Below, one piece after another: positions 46,841 through 59,500 of a stretch of DNA of 64,000 bases (position 1 is the stretch's first letter; each line of letters starts with the position of its first letter). The notes beneath the pieces are model-generated. The model had not been told where the DNA came from. It made no database searches and saw only the letters and a program-made list of their open reading frames with translations. This DNA comes from Norana najaformis (lineage: Eukaryota > Annelida > Clitellata > Crassiclitellata > Hormogastridae). A program made the position numbers and the translations under genes. Location of the stretch: assembly GCA_964023275.1 (NCBI GenBank), contig OZ029917.1:18912787-18976786 (forward strand), read 5' to 3'.

Positions 46841-48935
46841 TGAACACTTTATATTACATAGGCTATGAGTCACAAAAATGGACCAATGTTGATGAAACCT
46901 GATATGTTTAACATCACAAGTTTAATTTGAGAAAGAATTAAAGAAAGAGTTAGTAAAATTAAAAAGTTTAAAAGTTAACACTAAAGCTCAGCCTAAAGGA
47001 TAGTGCACTTTATATTCTAATGCACATTAGTTTCTCTGACACAAGGACAACAAATGTAGAAACTAGGTCAATGACTGCATACACTGGCAAAGAATTGTCA
47101 GTTTTATCTGACCTAGTGGGATTTAAATCCTAGATGCCGCAGTCAAAACCAAAGATAATTATCAACACTGACTTCTAATTAGAAATTAGCAGCCATCATG
47201 GCATTAATGAATCTATATGTCATGGACAGCTAAATTATGCTGATAACCCAAGTACTTATGTGCTTGTGGAGAAAGATTATGGCCTTCAAACAAAACAGGC
47301 ACGTTTAGTAGATGATCCCACTCTTGATTTGGCAGTGTTCACATGGTTTGTACAGGAGCAGCAGAAAGGCATTCTGATCTCAGGTCATCTCAAAGCTATG
47401 AGGGAGAAAAAATTAAACCAGGAACTTAATGGCAAATGTAGAAACTTTAAGGCCAGTTCCGGTTGGCTATGGTGACAGAATTATCAAACAAATTTCATGT
47501 TTACACAATATAATCTGTCAAAATGACATAATGACAGCCAATAACTGATATGACCACGGACATGCAGACACAGATGGACTGTACTATCCTTGAAGCTAGT
47601 TATCCAAGGTTCAACTTCAGGTAGCAAATTTCCCTAGGGTTGACTCAACCTTTCATCCCCTCAGAGTAGGTAAGAGATCTCAAGGAGCATCACTGTTGTC
47701 AGCTATAGCTGCCTCATTGCCACAGCAACTTGGTATAAACGAGTAACTGATAAAAAGGCTCTAAAGATTTTATTCTGTTTGTAAAAACTGCTCAGTTGTG
47801 AAGTTTCAAAAGGTGAGATTATGTTATTAATTACTAATTTGTATCCTTTATGACATTACATAAATGCAAGTCTTTAGTCTAGAAAGTGAAGAGTTTCCAA
47901 ATGGACTTCATACAATTTTTGCAACAACAATGGAAAATGCTTGTTGGTGTCCACGCGATCCAGACCCTAACTTTTCCCATGAAGGGCCATGAGACATTTG
48001 TGAATCTACTCTCTTTAGAAGGGGACATAGGGAGGTAGCAGCCACATTTACAGGTTTATTTTACTTGTACCAGGATAACAGCTTAATTAACAAAAGATCA
48101 GCACAAACAGCCAAAATGAGTTCCATTTCCTATTAAATGCTCCAAACCATATTGGCTTTCAGAGATCCACTTCACTCAGGAGCTTACGATGCTCCCCAGA
48201 ACACTAGCAATTAGGGGCTTCATGCTTTTTGGCACTCACAGCTTTGTGCCTTGGCAATTACTGCACATTGTGCCCAACATCAAAGTAGTGCCTTATCACA
48301 GACAAAATCCTGGCTATGGAGCTGGGTCAAAATACAATATTCTATTAATTATCACTCTGCTTTTGAAGTAGATATTCTGGTCAAAGGGAAGCCAATACAA
48401 TTATTAAATCACAGGGTTATGTAGAAATATGTTGATCTATCAACTACAGTTCACATCAGGAATTCTGAACTCCCTGCAGTTTTTGCAAACCGGTAAGAAG
48501 TACACCAGTAAGCAGCAGCACATTGGTGAATTTACATTAGTCCATGCGGCTGGTGACTAACGCATTTGCCAAAAATATACAAAATAAACACAATGGTTTT
48601 TAGAAACATGTGCCTCTTCCCGGACTTTGAAGGTAATGCCATGGGGTAGAAGGAATTAATATACCCCATTCCACATGGCTGATTGTTTTGAAGTCTCTTC
48701 TTGCACGTGAGTTTTGCTATTACTTATTGTAAATTTTCTCCGCACTTCTGTTGTATACGGATAACGTCAGATGATTCGCAATTGCAGCAACCGGCCCAAC
48801 CGCGTCAACAATCTACGTCTGTGGTTAACATCCCAGAAAACATAATAAAGTATAACACTTACAAGATAAACAGACCACGAGTTTAACGTCAATTTAATTA
48901 GTAGCATGACTTCACACGTGTCTTAATTTCACTCA
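46841..48935. other. No gene seen
   Basis: AT-rich intronic or intergenic sequence with only short unrecognised open frames. Confidence 0.45.
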
Positions 48936-48939
48936 CCCC

Positions 48940-49025
48940 AATTCCAACTGGAATTTAAGCAAACTCCCACACAACAATTTGCCGCATCACATGACCGCCA
49001 TACTGTCTGCTAACGACCACTGATA
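48940..49025 (-). promoter_or_regulatory. Probable first exon / promoter of the CCSER-like gene
   Basis: On the minus strand a GGCGGTCATGTGATGCGGC-containing segment leads to TTGG|GTGAGTGAAATT, a good donor. It sits divergent to BICC1. No start codon use is claimed, and linkage to the exon at 44356 is inferred. Confidence 0.4.
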
Positions 49026-49125
49026 TAACGCCACCTAGTGAGTCTGAAAAAAAATTATTAGCCATCTATCGAATAAATTCAGTATGAAACCAACTTGATA
49101 AGGGGAATCGTAGACTCGAGATTTC

Positions 49126-49420
49126 TAATCGTAATCGTAATCGTAATTCCAAGATTTCTACAGCGCCCAACGAAAGCCGCGCCGCGGGGACCAGCTTATT
49201 CACAGGCCTCAGTCAAAACAAAATCGATAGGCAAAAGGGTTCGGTTCCAGGTCAAGATCCAAGAGTCAGGCAGAGAGACAGCGCCCAACGCTAAAGTTGC
49301 AGGAACCAGGTTATTCACAGGCGCTCAGTTAAAACAAAATCCATAGCCAAGAAGGGTACGGTTCCAGATAAAAATCCAAGAGTCAGGCAGGCAGACAGTC
49401 AGACGGCTACTGCTTATAGT
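49126..49420 (-). repeat. Two tandem LINE 3'-tail copies (family T), minus orientation
   Basis: First copy: (AATCGT)-type tail at 49127-49147, ATTTCTACAGCGCCCAACG, CCAGCTTATTCACAGG, AAAACAAAATCGATAGGC, GGTTCCAGGTCAAGATCC. The second, from about 49280, repeats the words from GCGCCCAACGCTAAAG through AAGAGTCAGGCAGG. Confidence 0.8.
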
Positions 49421-49830
49421 GTTTTGGATTGGAGCGGGGAGAGAGAGATGAGGAAGAGAAAGAAACAGGATACGATTTATGGAAGAGGAGGGTTTTCAGT
49501 TTTAAGCGGAAGACCTGTGCAGAGATTGCAAGGCGTGCAGTGTTGGCGAATCATTCATAGGATGGGCAGTGAAGTGAAAACTACTACTAACTACTAGGAT
49601 TTAAAAGTTTGAAAAAACGCCAGCAATTAAAATTAACTTACACAATACAGTATAAGTGAACAACAAACGTAAAGTCTTCAAAGCTCCGTAGCTACGCAAT
49701 CTGCGCCCTTCAAATGTCAAATAATAATCGGGGGCCTGCATACGGATTAAAACATCACCCGTTAATTTCTTAAACAGCCTGCCATGACTACACGCCAGTA
49801 AAGTAAGCTGCATGTGACGACACGGCTATT

Positions 49831-50240
49831 TTGACACTAAAGAATGCAGAATTTGAATTATTTAACATAACCTTACACATTAAGGCAGCCACAGTTAATA
49901 AACTCTCCCCAGAACTGCGACAGTTTTCTGACCCATTATACAAACTCATCGATGCTCCACCGCTTGCAATGTCTGCATCGGCCTTTCAATCAAAGCTGAA
50001 AACATTCCTCATTCATAGAACCTATCCTAACACCCCTTCTTCCTCTTATCTCTCTCCCCTCTCCAACCCCCCTTAGCTGCCACGCTGTCGCTCCGTCTGA
50101 CTTAGATCTTGACCTGGAACCGAACCCTTTTGCCTATCGATTTTGTTTTGACTGAGCACCTGTGAATAAGCTGGTACCCGCGACGTGGCTTTCGTTGGGC
50201 GCTGTAGAAATCTTGGAATTACGATTACGATTACCATTTA
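49831..50240 (+). mobile_element. LINE C-terminus and 3' end (family T), plus orientation
   Basis: Translation at 49885-50025 reads NKLSPELRQFSDP ... FQSKLKTFLIHRTYP, the C-terminal block of an L2-type RT protein. The 3' UTR carries GATCTTGACCTGGAACCG, GCCTATCGATTTTGTTTTG and GGGCGCTGTAGAAATCTTGG, and ends in ATTACGATTACGATTACC. It is the reverse complement of the copies at 49126-49420. Confidence 0.8.
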
Positions 50241-50370
50241 GATATTATAGATATATAGTATCGAACTTATTTAGGCGGCGCGGACTGATACGCCAGGTGC
50301 GAAGGTGAAGCGGTCGATTGAATGATGATTACAGCGGTGGCCTCGGTGCCATAGTTGATTGGTTAGGCCG
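50241..50370 (+). promoter_or_regulatory. BICC1 5' UTR / promoter-proximal region
   Basis: 130 bases between the end of the LINE insertion and the ATG, with CpG-rich GGCGGCGCGGACTGATACGC. No TATA box seen. The native promoter may be split or displaced by the LINE. Confidence 0.4.
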
Positions 50371-50551
50371 ATGATGGGTGACGAAAGTTCGGACTGTTTG
50401 GGATCAGTTGCTGAGGACGGGGTCGAGGTGGGGGAGGAGGAGATGGGGACCGGTCAAGAAGGGGACGATGGCTTAGCATCGACGCAGAATCCGGATTACA
50501 GGGAGGAGCGATTTCGCGTCGATCGGCGAAAACTCGAGCAACTCCTGCAAG
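50371..50551 (+). CDS. BICC1: BICC1 exon 1
   Basis: 60 codons plus one base: acidic Glu/Gly/Asp-rich leader then FRVDRRKLEQLLQ. Donor CAAG|GTATGT. Confidence 0.93.
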
Positions 50552-53500
50552 GTATGTATGCCTATGACTTGTAGTTGCAAGTCGTTAAGGATATGTTAGC
50601 CGAAGCACATATGGGGAGAAGGATACGGCTTGGCTGGGAGGGGGTCCACGAGGTAATTAAAATTGGCGTGTGTTTACCGCTTGACCCAGTTTTGAAAGAT
50701 AATAGATTGGTGGGCCTAGTCGTATAGCTCTGAATAAGGAAGCCGATATCTAAAGGGTTCCAGTTAAAAGACTTAATTATTTCAGTGCTTGGGTTTTGTG
50801 TCAGAAGTTCTGGAGCAGAGGGTAGAGGACCGTTGTGGATTATCTTGGAAAGATTTGTTTCACCGGATATAGCAACGTTATTTGGTGATTTCGTAATGTT
50901 AGATAATGTCGTGCAACATTTGGCATTTACTGCAGCATAAACATGTGAAGTGGTCAACTTATTTATTCTTAAACTGGTAATCTGATTTGTTGTTTGTTTG
51001 TGTTGATTGAACTCACAAATGCATCTCCTCTTGCAATATCTGTGCAGATCTCTCACTCGAACTGAAAACTCTCCTCTTCCACTGTGCTGTCATCCCTTGT
51101 CTCTTGTTGTGGCATAGAATTACACCTTTATACTGGCACTGCTCGTGTAGAAAGCTCATGCCAATTCCATTTACCTCTCTGGCTAAATAAGGTTGCAGAT
51201 GCCACCAAGAGGCTGCACCTGCTTATGTGACACTCCTCAGGTATAAGAACTTGGTAACTCAATGTACATCTCCTGCTAACTAAGGTTGCAGATGCTAGCA
51301 AGAGACGTCGCACCTACAGCGTACGCCAAGGAAGCCTCGGTGCGTGAGGATCCCAGGTTCGCGTCCCGGTCGTGGCTTATTTCAGAGATTTGAATCTCGG
51401 GCTAGTACGGTCCGTGCGCGGGGACCTTAAATGGCGTGTAGCAGTGGTGAAGGATCTCGCCCGTGCGCGGGTGGAGGCCATATGGCCGCTATAGAAAAAC
51501 GTGTACAATTTACAATTTACAGAGATGACTTCATGCCATGGATTCTGTCTATGTGCCTCAAACTTAGCCCTAACGAATTTGAGCTCATCTGGTTAGACCA
51601 TTCCTGTGCCCTGACCTCTTGCTGTCTACTTCCTCATATTTACTTTCTCCGTCCTCTGCCGTTCAGGATCTTGGAGACGTGCTTGAGGCAACACTTTCTC
51701 TAAAAACCCAAATACTGCAGATTCTTGAACATGCTTGTTGCTGAAGGCACTGATACACAACCTTATTCTGACAAGGCTTGACTCATGAAAATCTATACTT
51801 TATGGTCTTCCTGATTGCGCACTGCTTCCTCTAACTAGTTCCTCTAACACGCTGCACCACCATTTCTTGGGCTGTCTAATTGAGTTCACAATAACATCTG
51901 TCCTTCATACTCTACACTGGAAGCCCATATCTGTATATATCTGCTGCAAGCTGCACTACTTATGCAGGCCACAAGCACTTACTTATCATCTGCCATCCTA
52001 CATATCATCCATCTGGTGGCTTCGTTAAAGGCTGATCTTCTCTTTGATCAGCATCTTCTAGAAAGTATGTTGTTCTTGGTAGAAGTCTTGTCTTTGTCCA
52101 GCATTCTTTCACAGTTGCTAGTCCGTCCATCTGGAACTGTCTACCTCCCCATGTTTGCAACTCTGGTACCGAGACTGTCTTTCGCTCTGAACTGAAAACT
52201 TGCCACTTCCAGTCTGCTTTTGGTTCTTAAGGTTTCCTGTTGCCCGGCTTCCATGTATACTTCACTTTGTAAGGAGGGCATTATCAATTTACAGTTGTAT
52301 TGTCTGTCTGTCTGTCGGCCTGTATCTGCCTGCCTGCTTGCCTGCTTGGCTACCTAGGTACCTTCCTGGCTTGCTGCCTGTTAATCAGTGGTTCTGGTCA
52401 GTTGGCTAGTTGCTAAGGTCACATAGGACACCTGCTTTCTTATCTGAAGGTTGTGTTAGCCAATTACCTGATCTGGTGACAAAGTATGTGTGAAGTTGAT
52501 GTTTTCAGATAAGGAGCTATCTGACTTAGTTGTAAATCTCCTACTACACTGTACAGAGCCATACATCCAGACCTACTGCTCCTGGATTTGTTTCCCTTCC
52601 CATCAACTGATTAATCTGTGCCTGCACCAAGAAAACAGATGAAACTCTTGTTTCTGTATATGTAAATGTAAAGTAAATGTGAATCTCAGGAAATTTCTCA
52701 GGCTATGTCAGGCAGACCAACTTATTCAGCAACACTGTATCAAGCCAGATCCTCAAGAGCCAGCTTGTTGAATCAATTTTGGTGCCAGAATCTGGGGGTC
52801 AGGCCGGGGAGACAGTGTGGTCCTAAAGTGAAAAGCGATTACGGTGGCAAAGGTGGTCATATGATGGTCCAGAATCGGGTGCAGGATAGGTAGGCAAAGC
52901 TCCTTCAAGTTAGAGGGGGCAATACCCAACATGGAGTTCCAAACAAAGACAATGACCCTATAGTGGATGCGCTGACTCATAGGAAGCCAGTGCAACTCAT
53001 CTCGCATGAAATCAGAGACATGACCAAACCTAGAGATGCCACCAATAAGCCGTGCAGCCGCCCGCAACACACGTTCCAGGCACAAAAACCGTACATCAGG
53101 GAGTCCTACATATAAAGAAGAGCAGTAATCCAACCGACTAGTGCATGAACCAGAGTCTTAGATGAGGTGACTGAGAGAGAATGTGAGACAACACGAAGTT
53201 GCCTGGTAGTGGCAACTACGACAAAGACGATGTACCTGAGCCTTAAAAGAGAGCTCCTGATCCAACTCAATGCCAAGGTCATAAACAGTGACTGAGAAGG
53301 TGATGTGAAGAAACTCTAAATGTAGTACAGGTAGATTGATTTTAGCCAATTGCTGCCTAGTGCCCAACCAAATATATTGAGTCTTGGAAGGATTCAATCG
53401 CAATCGATTTGAAGACATCCAAGCCACAAGGGAGTCAGAAGCACAACACAGCTCGAACAGCAGCTGCGACATCAGAAGCAGAACAATGAACATAGGCCTG

Positions 53501-56500
53501 CACATCGTCGGCATAGGACTGGCTTGAAGCCGAGCACGCAGCTAGCAAAGAGCCAAGGTCAGCAGTAAACAGTATATAAAACAAGGGACCCAAAACTGAC
53601 CCCTGTGTGCGTGTGCAGTTAATAATAATTTCCTAAATTTCTCATAGGACTTGAAATAGGCCTATTTAGCTAATAGTTTAAGCCTTTTCTACATCCTTGT
53701 AGCACTCCTCGCTCAGCTGATGGACACATGGCTTGTTAACAATTACAATTGTCTTACTTAGTTACTTACACTACACTGTTTTTCTCAGTTTTAGTATGTA
53801 TTGATATGAGTAATTGTCATATGATTAAATGTTGGAGTGATTAAGTGCCGCATAATTAAATTTTACATGATTAACTGTCTGTGTGAAGTGTTGGTGACAA
53901 AGTATCACATAATGAAATGTCACATGATTAGCTGTCTATACACCTACATATATAATGCGTTCTGTTGTGATTTAACGTGTTAAGATGTGATGTGATGTGA
54001 TGTGATGAGCTGTGATGGCATGCAATTTAATGTGTCATGATTGTTCTGTAATGTGTAATAATGTGATTTCTTTTTCTTTCCATAAACTTGCATATGCATT
54101 GCTATACAATATGTTGCCTCACGAAACATGAGTTAAATGCCTTCTTATGTCTATCATTTTCAAAGTTATTTGAGACTTTGGTCAAACAGTATGTACTGGG
54201 ACTGAATATTATGTTTACATTATCACCATGGCAAATTCATGGATAAGGATGTACCTGTTAATTAATGTGCTTTCTAATATTGATGACTGAAGAGTCTGTG
54301 ATAAGCTGTTTTGTGGTTGTGATATGGTTCTTTGTTGATTGCAGCTACAGATGAAGAAAGGAAAAATGCTGAAGAGTTCTTCACTGAGGTAAAATGGTAT
54401 GCCTTGTTTCAGGGATACATGGAATGCTGCATTATAGAATGCCAGCCAGAGATACTGCTTTATTTTGATTCCCAGGGAAAATGTAGCTGTGCTACAATGC
54501 TCATTCGACAGACAGACAGGCAGGCAGGCAGGCAGGCAGACAGAGAGACAGACAGACAGACACTTCTATACCGCTGTTATCATAATGCACAAGGTAAGTA
54601 ATGTAAGTAAGTAAGTAATGCATTTGTTAACACGCCATATGTCCATCGACTGAGCGAGGAATCGTAGGTATCAATCAATGGTTGTTTATAAGCAAAACTG
54701 CATCCCAAACAATCCATTGGACAGAAACAGTCGAGATCCATGAATCCCCTGAAACCATAAGACAGGATATATAAGAGGGTAAGTGATCAGAATTAGGTGA
54801 GGTTTAGCTCATACCTGAACAACATGAGAGAACATGCAGAGCGGACAAAACAAGTAGCGAATTCCCACCAGCAGCTGTTCTAGCTCAGGAACCTAGTACC
54901 ATTCTGGCTAAAGGCACAACAAGAATCAAGACATTCCATGGGTGCATGCAATATTTGTGAGTTTGAGGGGTGAGTAAAGACAACAGATAATTTGGCTGGC
55001 CTATGTATATTACCTTGTTAACTGTGACACATGTTTTAAGCTGGATTCTGTGTGCACTGGGAAGCTATTGCAGTGATTGCCATATGGACTGATGTGCTAC
55101 CGTACTAATTTGTGGTGCATGTACTAAAGAACATGATGCTATCTGTTTATGTTAAGTCTACTAAGAACAAAGTGTGTGGGAATTATTGTCTGTGACTCTG
55201 AGATTCAGACTCCCAACAGGAAGGAATATCATCTCCCAGAATGCCTCATTTGCAAGCCAGAGTTCAGAGGACACATTAGTAAGCCTCTAAGCATTGCAGT
55301 GTTAAATGAGAGTTGCCGTCGGTGTTGACTTTATTTTCTATCAGATGCTTCTATTGCGCTTATTTAAGAATTTACCTCAAAAGCGTGGGTAGCTGGAAGA
55401 AGACGAGTCTTCATTTGTTTGCGATACAAAACAAGAGAAAGGCAATGGTCCCTCAAAGCTGATTGTAGTGAATTCCATAGATGCGGATCAGCATGTGAAA
55501 CAGCATGGAAAGCATCATCTTTTTTGGCATGTTGGGACAAACAGTTGACCAGAGGCTGTCGAAGTTAAGTTTGTCCTGGTGGGATTAAGCATGACTGGAA
55601 TGCATAAGTCAGCAGGGTAGCTCGATGCTAGACCATGAAGCACGATGTATAACAGGACAGCAATTTAAAATTTAACCCCAGTTGGAAAGATAACCATTGT
55701 AATTTTGAAGGTATTAAGTCTAGTTTATAAACTAGTTTCTAGTTTATAAACTTGTTTATTTTTATTGTTTTTGTTTTGATAGATAATGCAGGAGACCAAC
55801 ACAACCATCATCTGGCCTTCAAAGTTAAAAATAGGTGCAAAATCAAAAAAAGGTTAGGAAGTCATTTTTCATTATAATAAGTCTGGCTGAAACTGTAACA
55901 TTTTAACCAGATTTCAGTATATTATGGAAATTTGTGACTTGCACAGATATTATGTATGTACAGTATATTGCCTGTTGGTGGTTAACAGTATTTAGTACTT
56001 GTTAACAGCACTTATTACATGTATATAGTTAACAGATAACTTCTCCATTCCTTTTTTTGCAGTTTTTTGTGAAAAGTTGCCTGGTTATTTGTATTCTTTG
56101 AACAGTTGTTTCAGCTTTCTCAATCAGTTTAAGTTTTAGTTCTTGATGTTAATATATACTTTATTTGCTGGTTTTTGTTTTGCAGTTAGCTGCTTAATTT
56201 AATGAATTTTTGAAGTTTTTATATATATTTTTCTTTAATTTCTGTACATTCTTTACTCTCTTACTTTCCTTATTAAAATTTTTTTAATAAGTTTTTTGTG
56301 CTCTGTGGTTAGATAAGTTTTTCCTCTCTCTTAAGCTTTTTTATTAATTACTTTGTGATTTGTTGTGGAAATGTAAAACTTTTTATGCATTGGTATGTTG
56401 AAATAGTTGACTGAAAAAGATAAAGTGAACTTGTAATCAGGCAACTTTTTTATTTTAATGCCTGTTATTTTGACCCGTGTCCTGACGGATATCATGATTG

Positions 56501-59500
56501 GCTGTGTCTATCAGAGTTGGTGTTAAACTTCACACTGTTCTGACACAACTGTTTTTCACGTATGTGAATCAAGCAAGGCTGTAACTCTTTTTGCTTTACC
56601 ATTCTGTGTACTGGTAGTTCTTACAGGCCTTCCAGTCCAAAGCACACATCCTGTGCAGTCTATGGTTTCCAGGTTCACTTGTTAGGGAAGTCTTGTGGAA
56701 AACACAAAGTAATGGAGGAAATTTCTATTACCTCGTTTTTGGTTGGCGTCTGGGATCATGACCTTAAATGGCTGCTACAGCACAATGAAATGTAACTCCC
56801 TAGTTTACGACCGCTCTAATCTCAAGAAAACAAGGGCATTCACACTACTAACTGATGCAGTAATTTATAGATACATGTATCAGCATGTACCATGGTAAAT
56901 AATCAGTCAGGCTTCTCTTTCTGCTCAATTTTATTGTATTTATTGTATTTAGTGTTATTATTGTTATTGTTGTTATTATTATTATTATTATTATTATTTT
57001 GTTATGTTTGTTATATATTATTTTATTTAATAAATTGCACAGTAGTCAAGTGGTTAGCCTGCTTGAGTGTCAACCCTGAGGTTAGGAGTTCAAATCTCTG
57101 CCAAAGCAGGGATGTTTCAACATTTCTGCTCGCCCTGTCAGACTCGGCTATAAAGAGAGTGAACTGACCTTACATTGTCAGTGGGAAGATGAGATGGTGA
57201 GGACCAATTATCTGCCTACAGATGCTGAGGTTAAGAAAATGAAGTTGCTAACACCTCATACTCATGGCTGCCTAGTAGGGTTAGCGTAAGAGACTGCTTT
57301 TCTTCTTGATAAAGTGTTAGTATGATTAACATCATCATCTGGGGTGGTACCTTGGTGTTGTTGATATGGAGATGACACTGGTAAAGAAAAGTTAAACATT
57401 GTCCAGCTTTGTTAGTACTTGAATGGGCGATTGAGTGACCATTGGTCGAATACTATGCCACTTAGAGCCAATTCAGCCCTCCCTTCTGTATGGATAGGTG
57501 AATGAGTATCAAGGTGGAAAGTTAGACTGAGGTGTCCTATCATTGAATTTCTTTGATCTTTGTACCTTGACCAAAAGATCTTTGATCTCAGGACCAAGTT
57601 TCTAAAGAAATGTGTAACCAGTGGTGGATTTAGCTATTGGCGTGGGGGGCGCAGTTCGCCCTCCGCATCCCTCTTGGTTATGTGCCGGCACCCCTCAGAC
57701 CAGACCTGTGCTTGATGGACTGCCAGAAAATGGCACCCCTCTGGAAATGCTCTTAACCCCCCATGCAAACATTTCTGGAGCCGCCACTATGTGTAACCAA
57801 AGTGTGTTACAATGTTATCCTTACCTTTGGATCATTATTATTTCATCCCAGCAATGAAAAGCACCCAGTTATAATGCAAAATAAATTCTGTTGATTAAAA
57901 ATAGTATCTGTGATGACTGTTATTGTTACAGTGTTAAGCAGCGCATTAATTTATTGCCTTTAATAATAGAAATATTTGTTTCGGTAACAATATTTGATTT
58001 CAACATCAGATGCTGTTAAGTGCTTTAATGCAGATTTGTAATTTACTGAACCTTCGGAAAGAAAGAACATCTGGGATAACTCTGTGCGTTTTTACTTCAG
58101 TGATCTTGGCTGATGGTTTTGCTTTTTGGAGACCAGAGACAGTCCTGCCAAGCTCATTACTGAGTAAACTCCAAAGTTGTTTGTAGTTCAGAAGAATATG
58201 GTGATAATGTGTTTCGTGTAATATTTTAAAATGCATCCAGTAGCCTTGCCATTAAATTTTATTTTCAACAAATGATGCGCAGGTTGAGTCTAATGTTTAT
58301 TGGTAAATATATATTGGGATATTTACAAGTGGCAACTTCAGAAGGTCTCAATAATGTCGTTAGTGTCCAGTTGATGGATGCAGCTTGTTTATGACAAAGC
58401 AATGCTCAGAAACTTTGGGAATGGAGATGCAATAGTGGGCACACGCATATGCACACACACTTGCACACACACTGCTCTAATTATTATGAACTGTGTCCCC
58501 ATTTGATAGGTGACATAGTAGTTATGTGGAAAAGCTGTACAAGGCACAGTAATGCCCTCTGAAAAGACCTCCACAAAGTTTGTACTAAATGCACATCATG
58601 GAAAGGCCTGCATGAACTTCCATGTTCCTGCTGCTTGAAAAAAGCAGAGGTGATCTAGGGCTAGCAGAAACAATAGCAAAATTCTTATTATTATTAATAT
58701 CAAGACCTACTGTTATTTTTGTACAATGTAGAAAGAATATCTCAGAAAACGAAATTATATCTCTGGTGCTACTATATAATGACTAAGCATCAGTAATAAA
58801 TGAAATGCTTGTTCAAGGTCCTCGTGCAATATATACAATGAGGTGCAAATAGTCTGTTTCTTAGTGAAATGGACTGCATGCATTTCCAGATGGTCTTTTA
58901 GGCAGTCTGTACAGGCAGTGTTGAGATGGCTGTCCTAGTGAAATGATATTAATTAGACATTCCTTGGAGCGGATGTTGGGTGGCAGAACATTCTTCCAGG
59001 TGAGGCTGTGGAATGTTAGTTCCATGAGTAGGTGGTACTTCTGCTGTGATTACCTGTAAAATGCACCGACTAAAGAAAAATGGGTTAACAGGCAGCTGTG
59101 CCATAGAACCAGCTGCAGACAAATCCTGCACTTCTTCCGTTGAGAGGATTTTTCTCGTTGAATTGTAGGTAGATCCAGTTGTTGAAAAGACTTCTGTATT
59201 GGATCCTTCTTGGATGGATTGAGTCTGAGATTTGTAATCGTAATTGTAAGCTTGAGATTTAAACTGCGACCAACAAAAGCTAAGTCACGAGAAGTGCTCA
59301 GTCAGAACAAAATCGATAGGCAGGAAGGGTTCGCTTCTAGGTTAAGATCCAAGAGTCAGGCAGATTCAGCAAGATTTTTGTTTTTTGAACCAGTTAGTCA
59401 CTTGTCCGGGCTGTTAAGTCAGACACATTGGATCAGTTTTGTTGAACTTCTCGAAGCTGTCAGTCAGTCAACAGGCCGGCAGGCAGTGAATTGTCAACTG

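Larger units (their letters stand above)
44420..48935. other. Probable 5' intron of the CCSER-like gene
   Basis: Between the proposed first non-coding exon (near 48940-49020) and the coding exon. Contains LINE and SINE pieces at 45600-45890, 46180-46500 and 46678-46840. No coding gene seen. Confidence 0.4.
50552..54344 (+). other. BICC1 intron 1
   Basis: Holds LINE remnants (51035-51080, 51850-52215 and 52655-53615), a SINE (51310-51525), CTGT repeats at 52296-52360 and a GTGAT-type repeat at 53984-54010. Confidence 0.6.
54389..55782 (+). other. BICC1 intron 2
   Basis: Contains (GACA/GGCA)n at 54507-54562, AAGT repeats at 54593-54620 and a minus-strand LINE scrap at 55340-55680. Confidence 0.6.

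Noticed and set aside
49095-49346. Plus-strand open frame of 83 codons
   Set aside because: It is the antisense of two LINE 3' tails.
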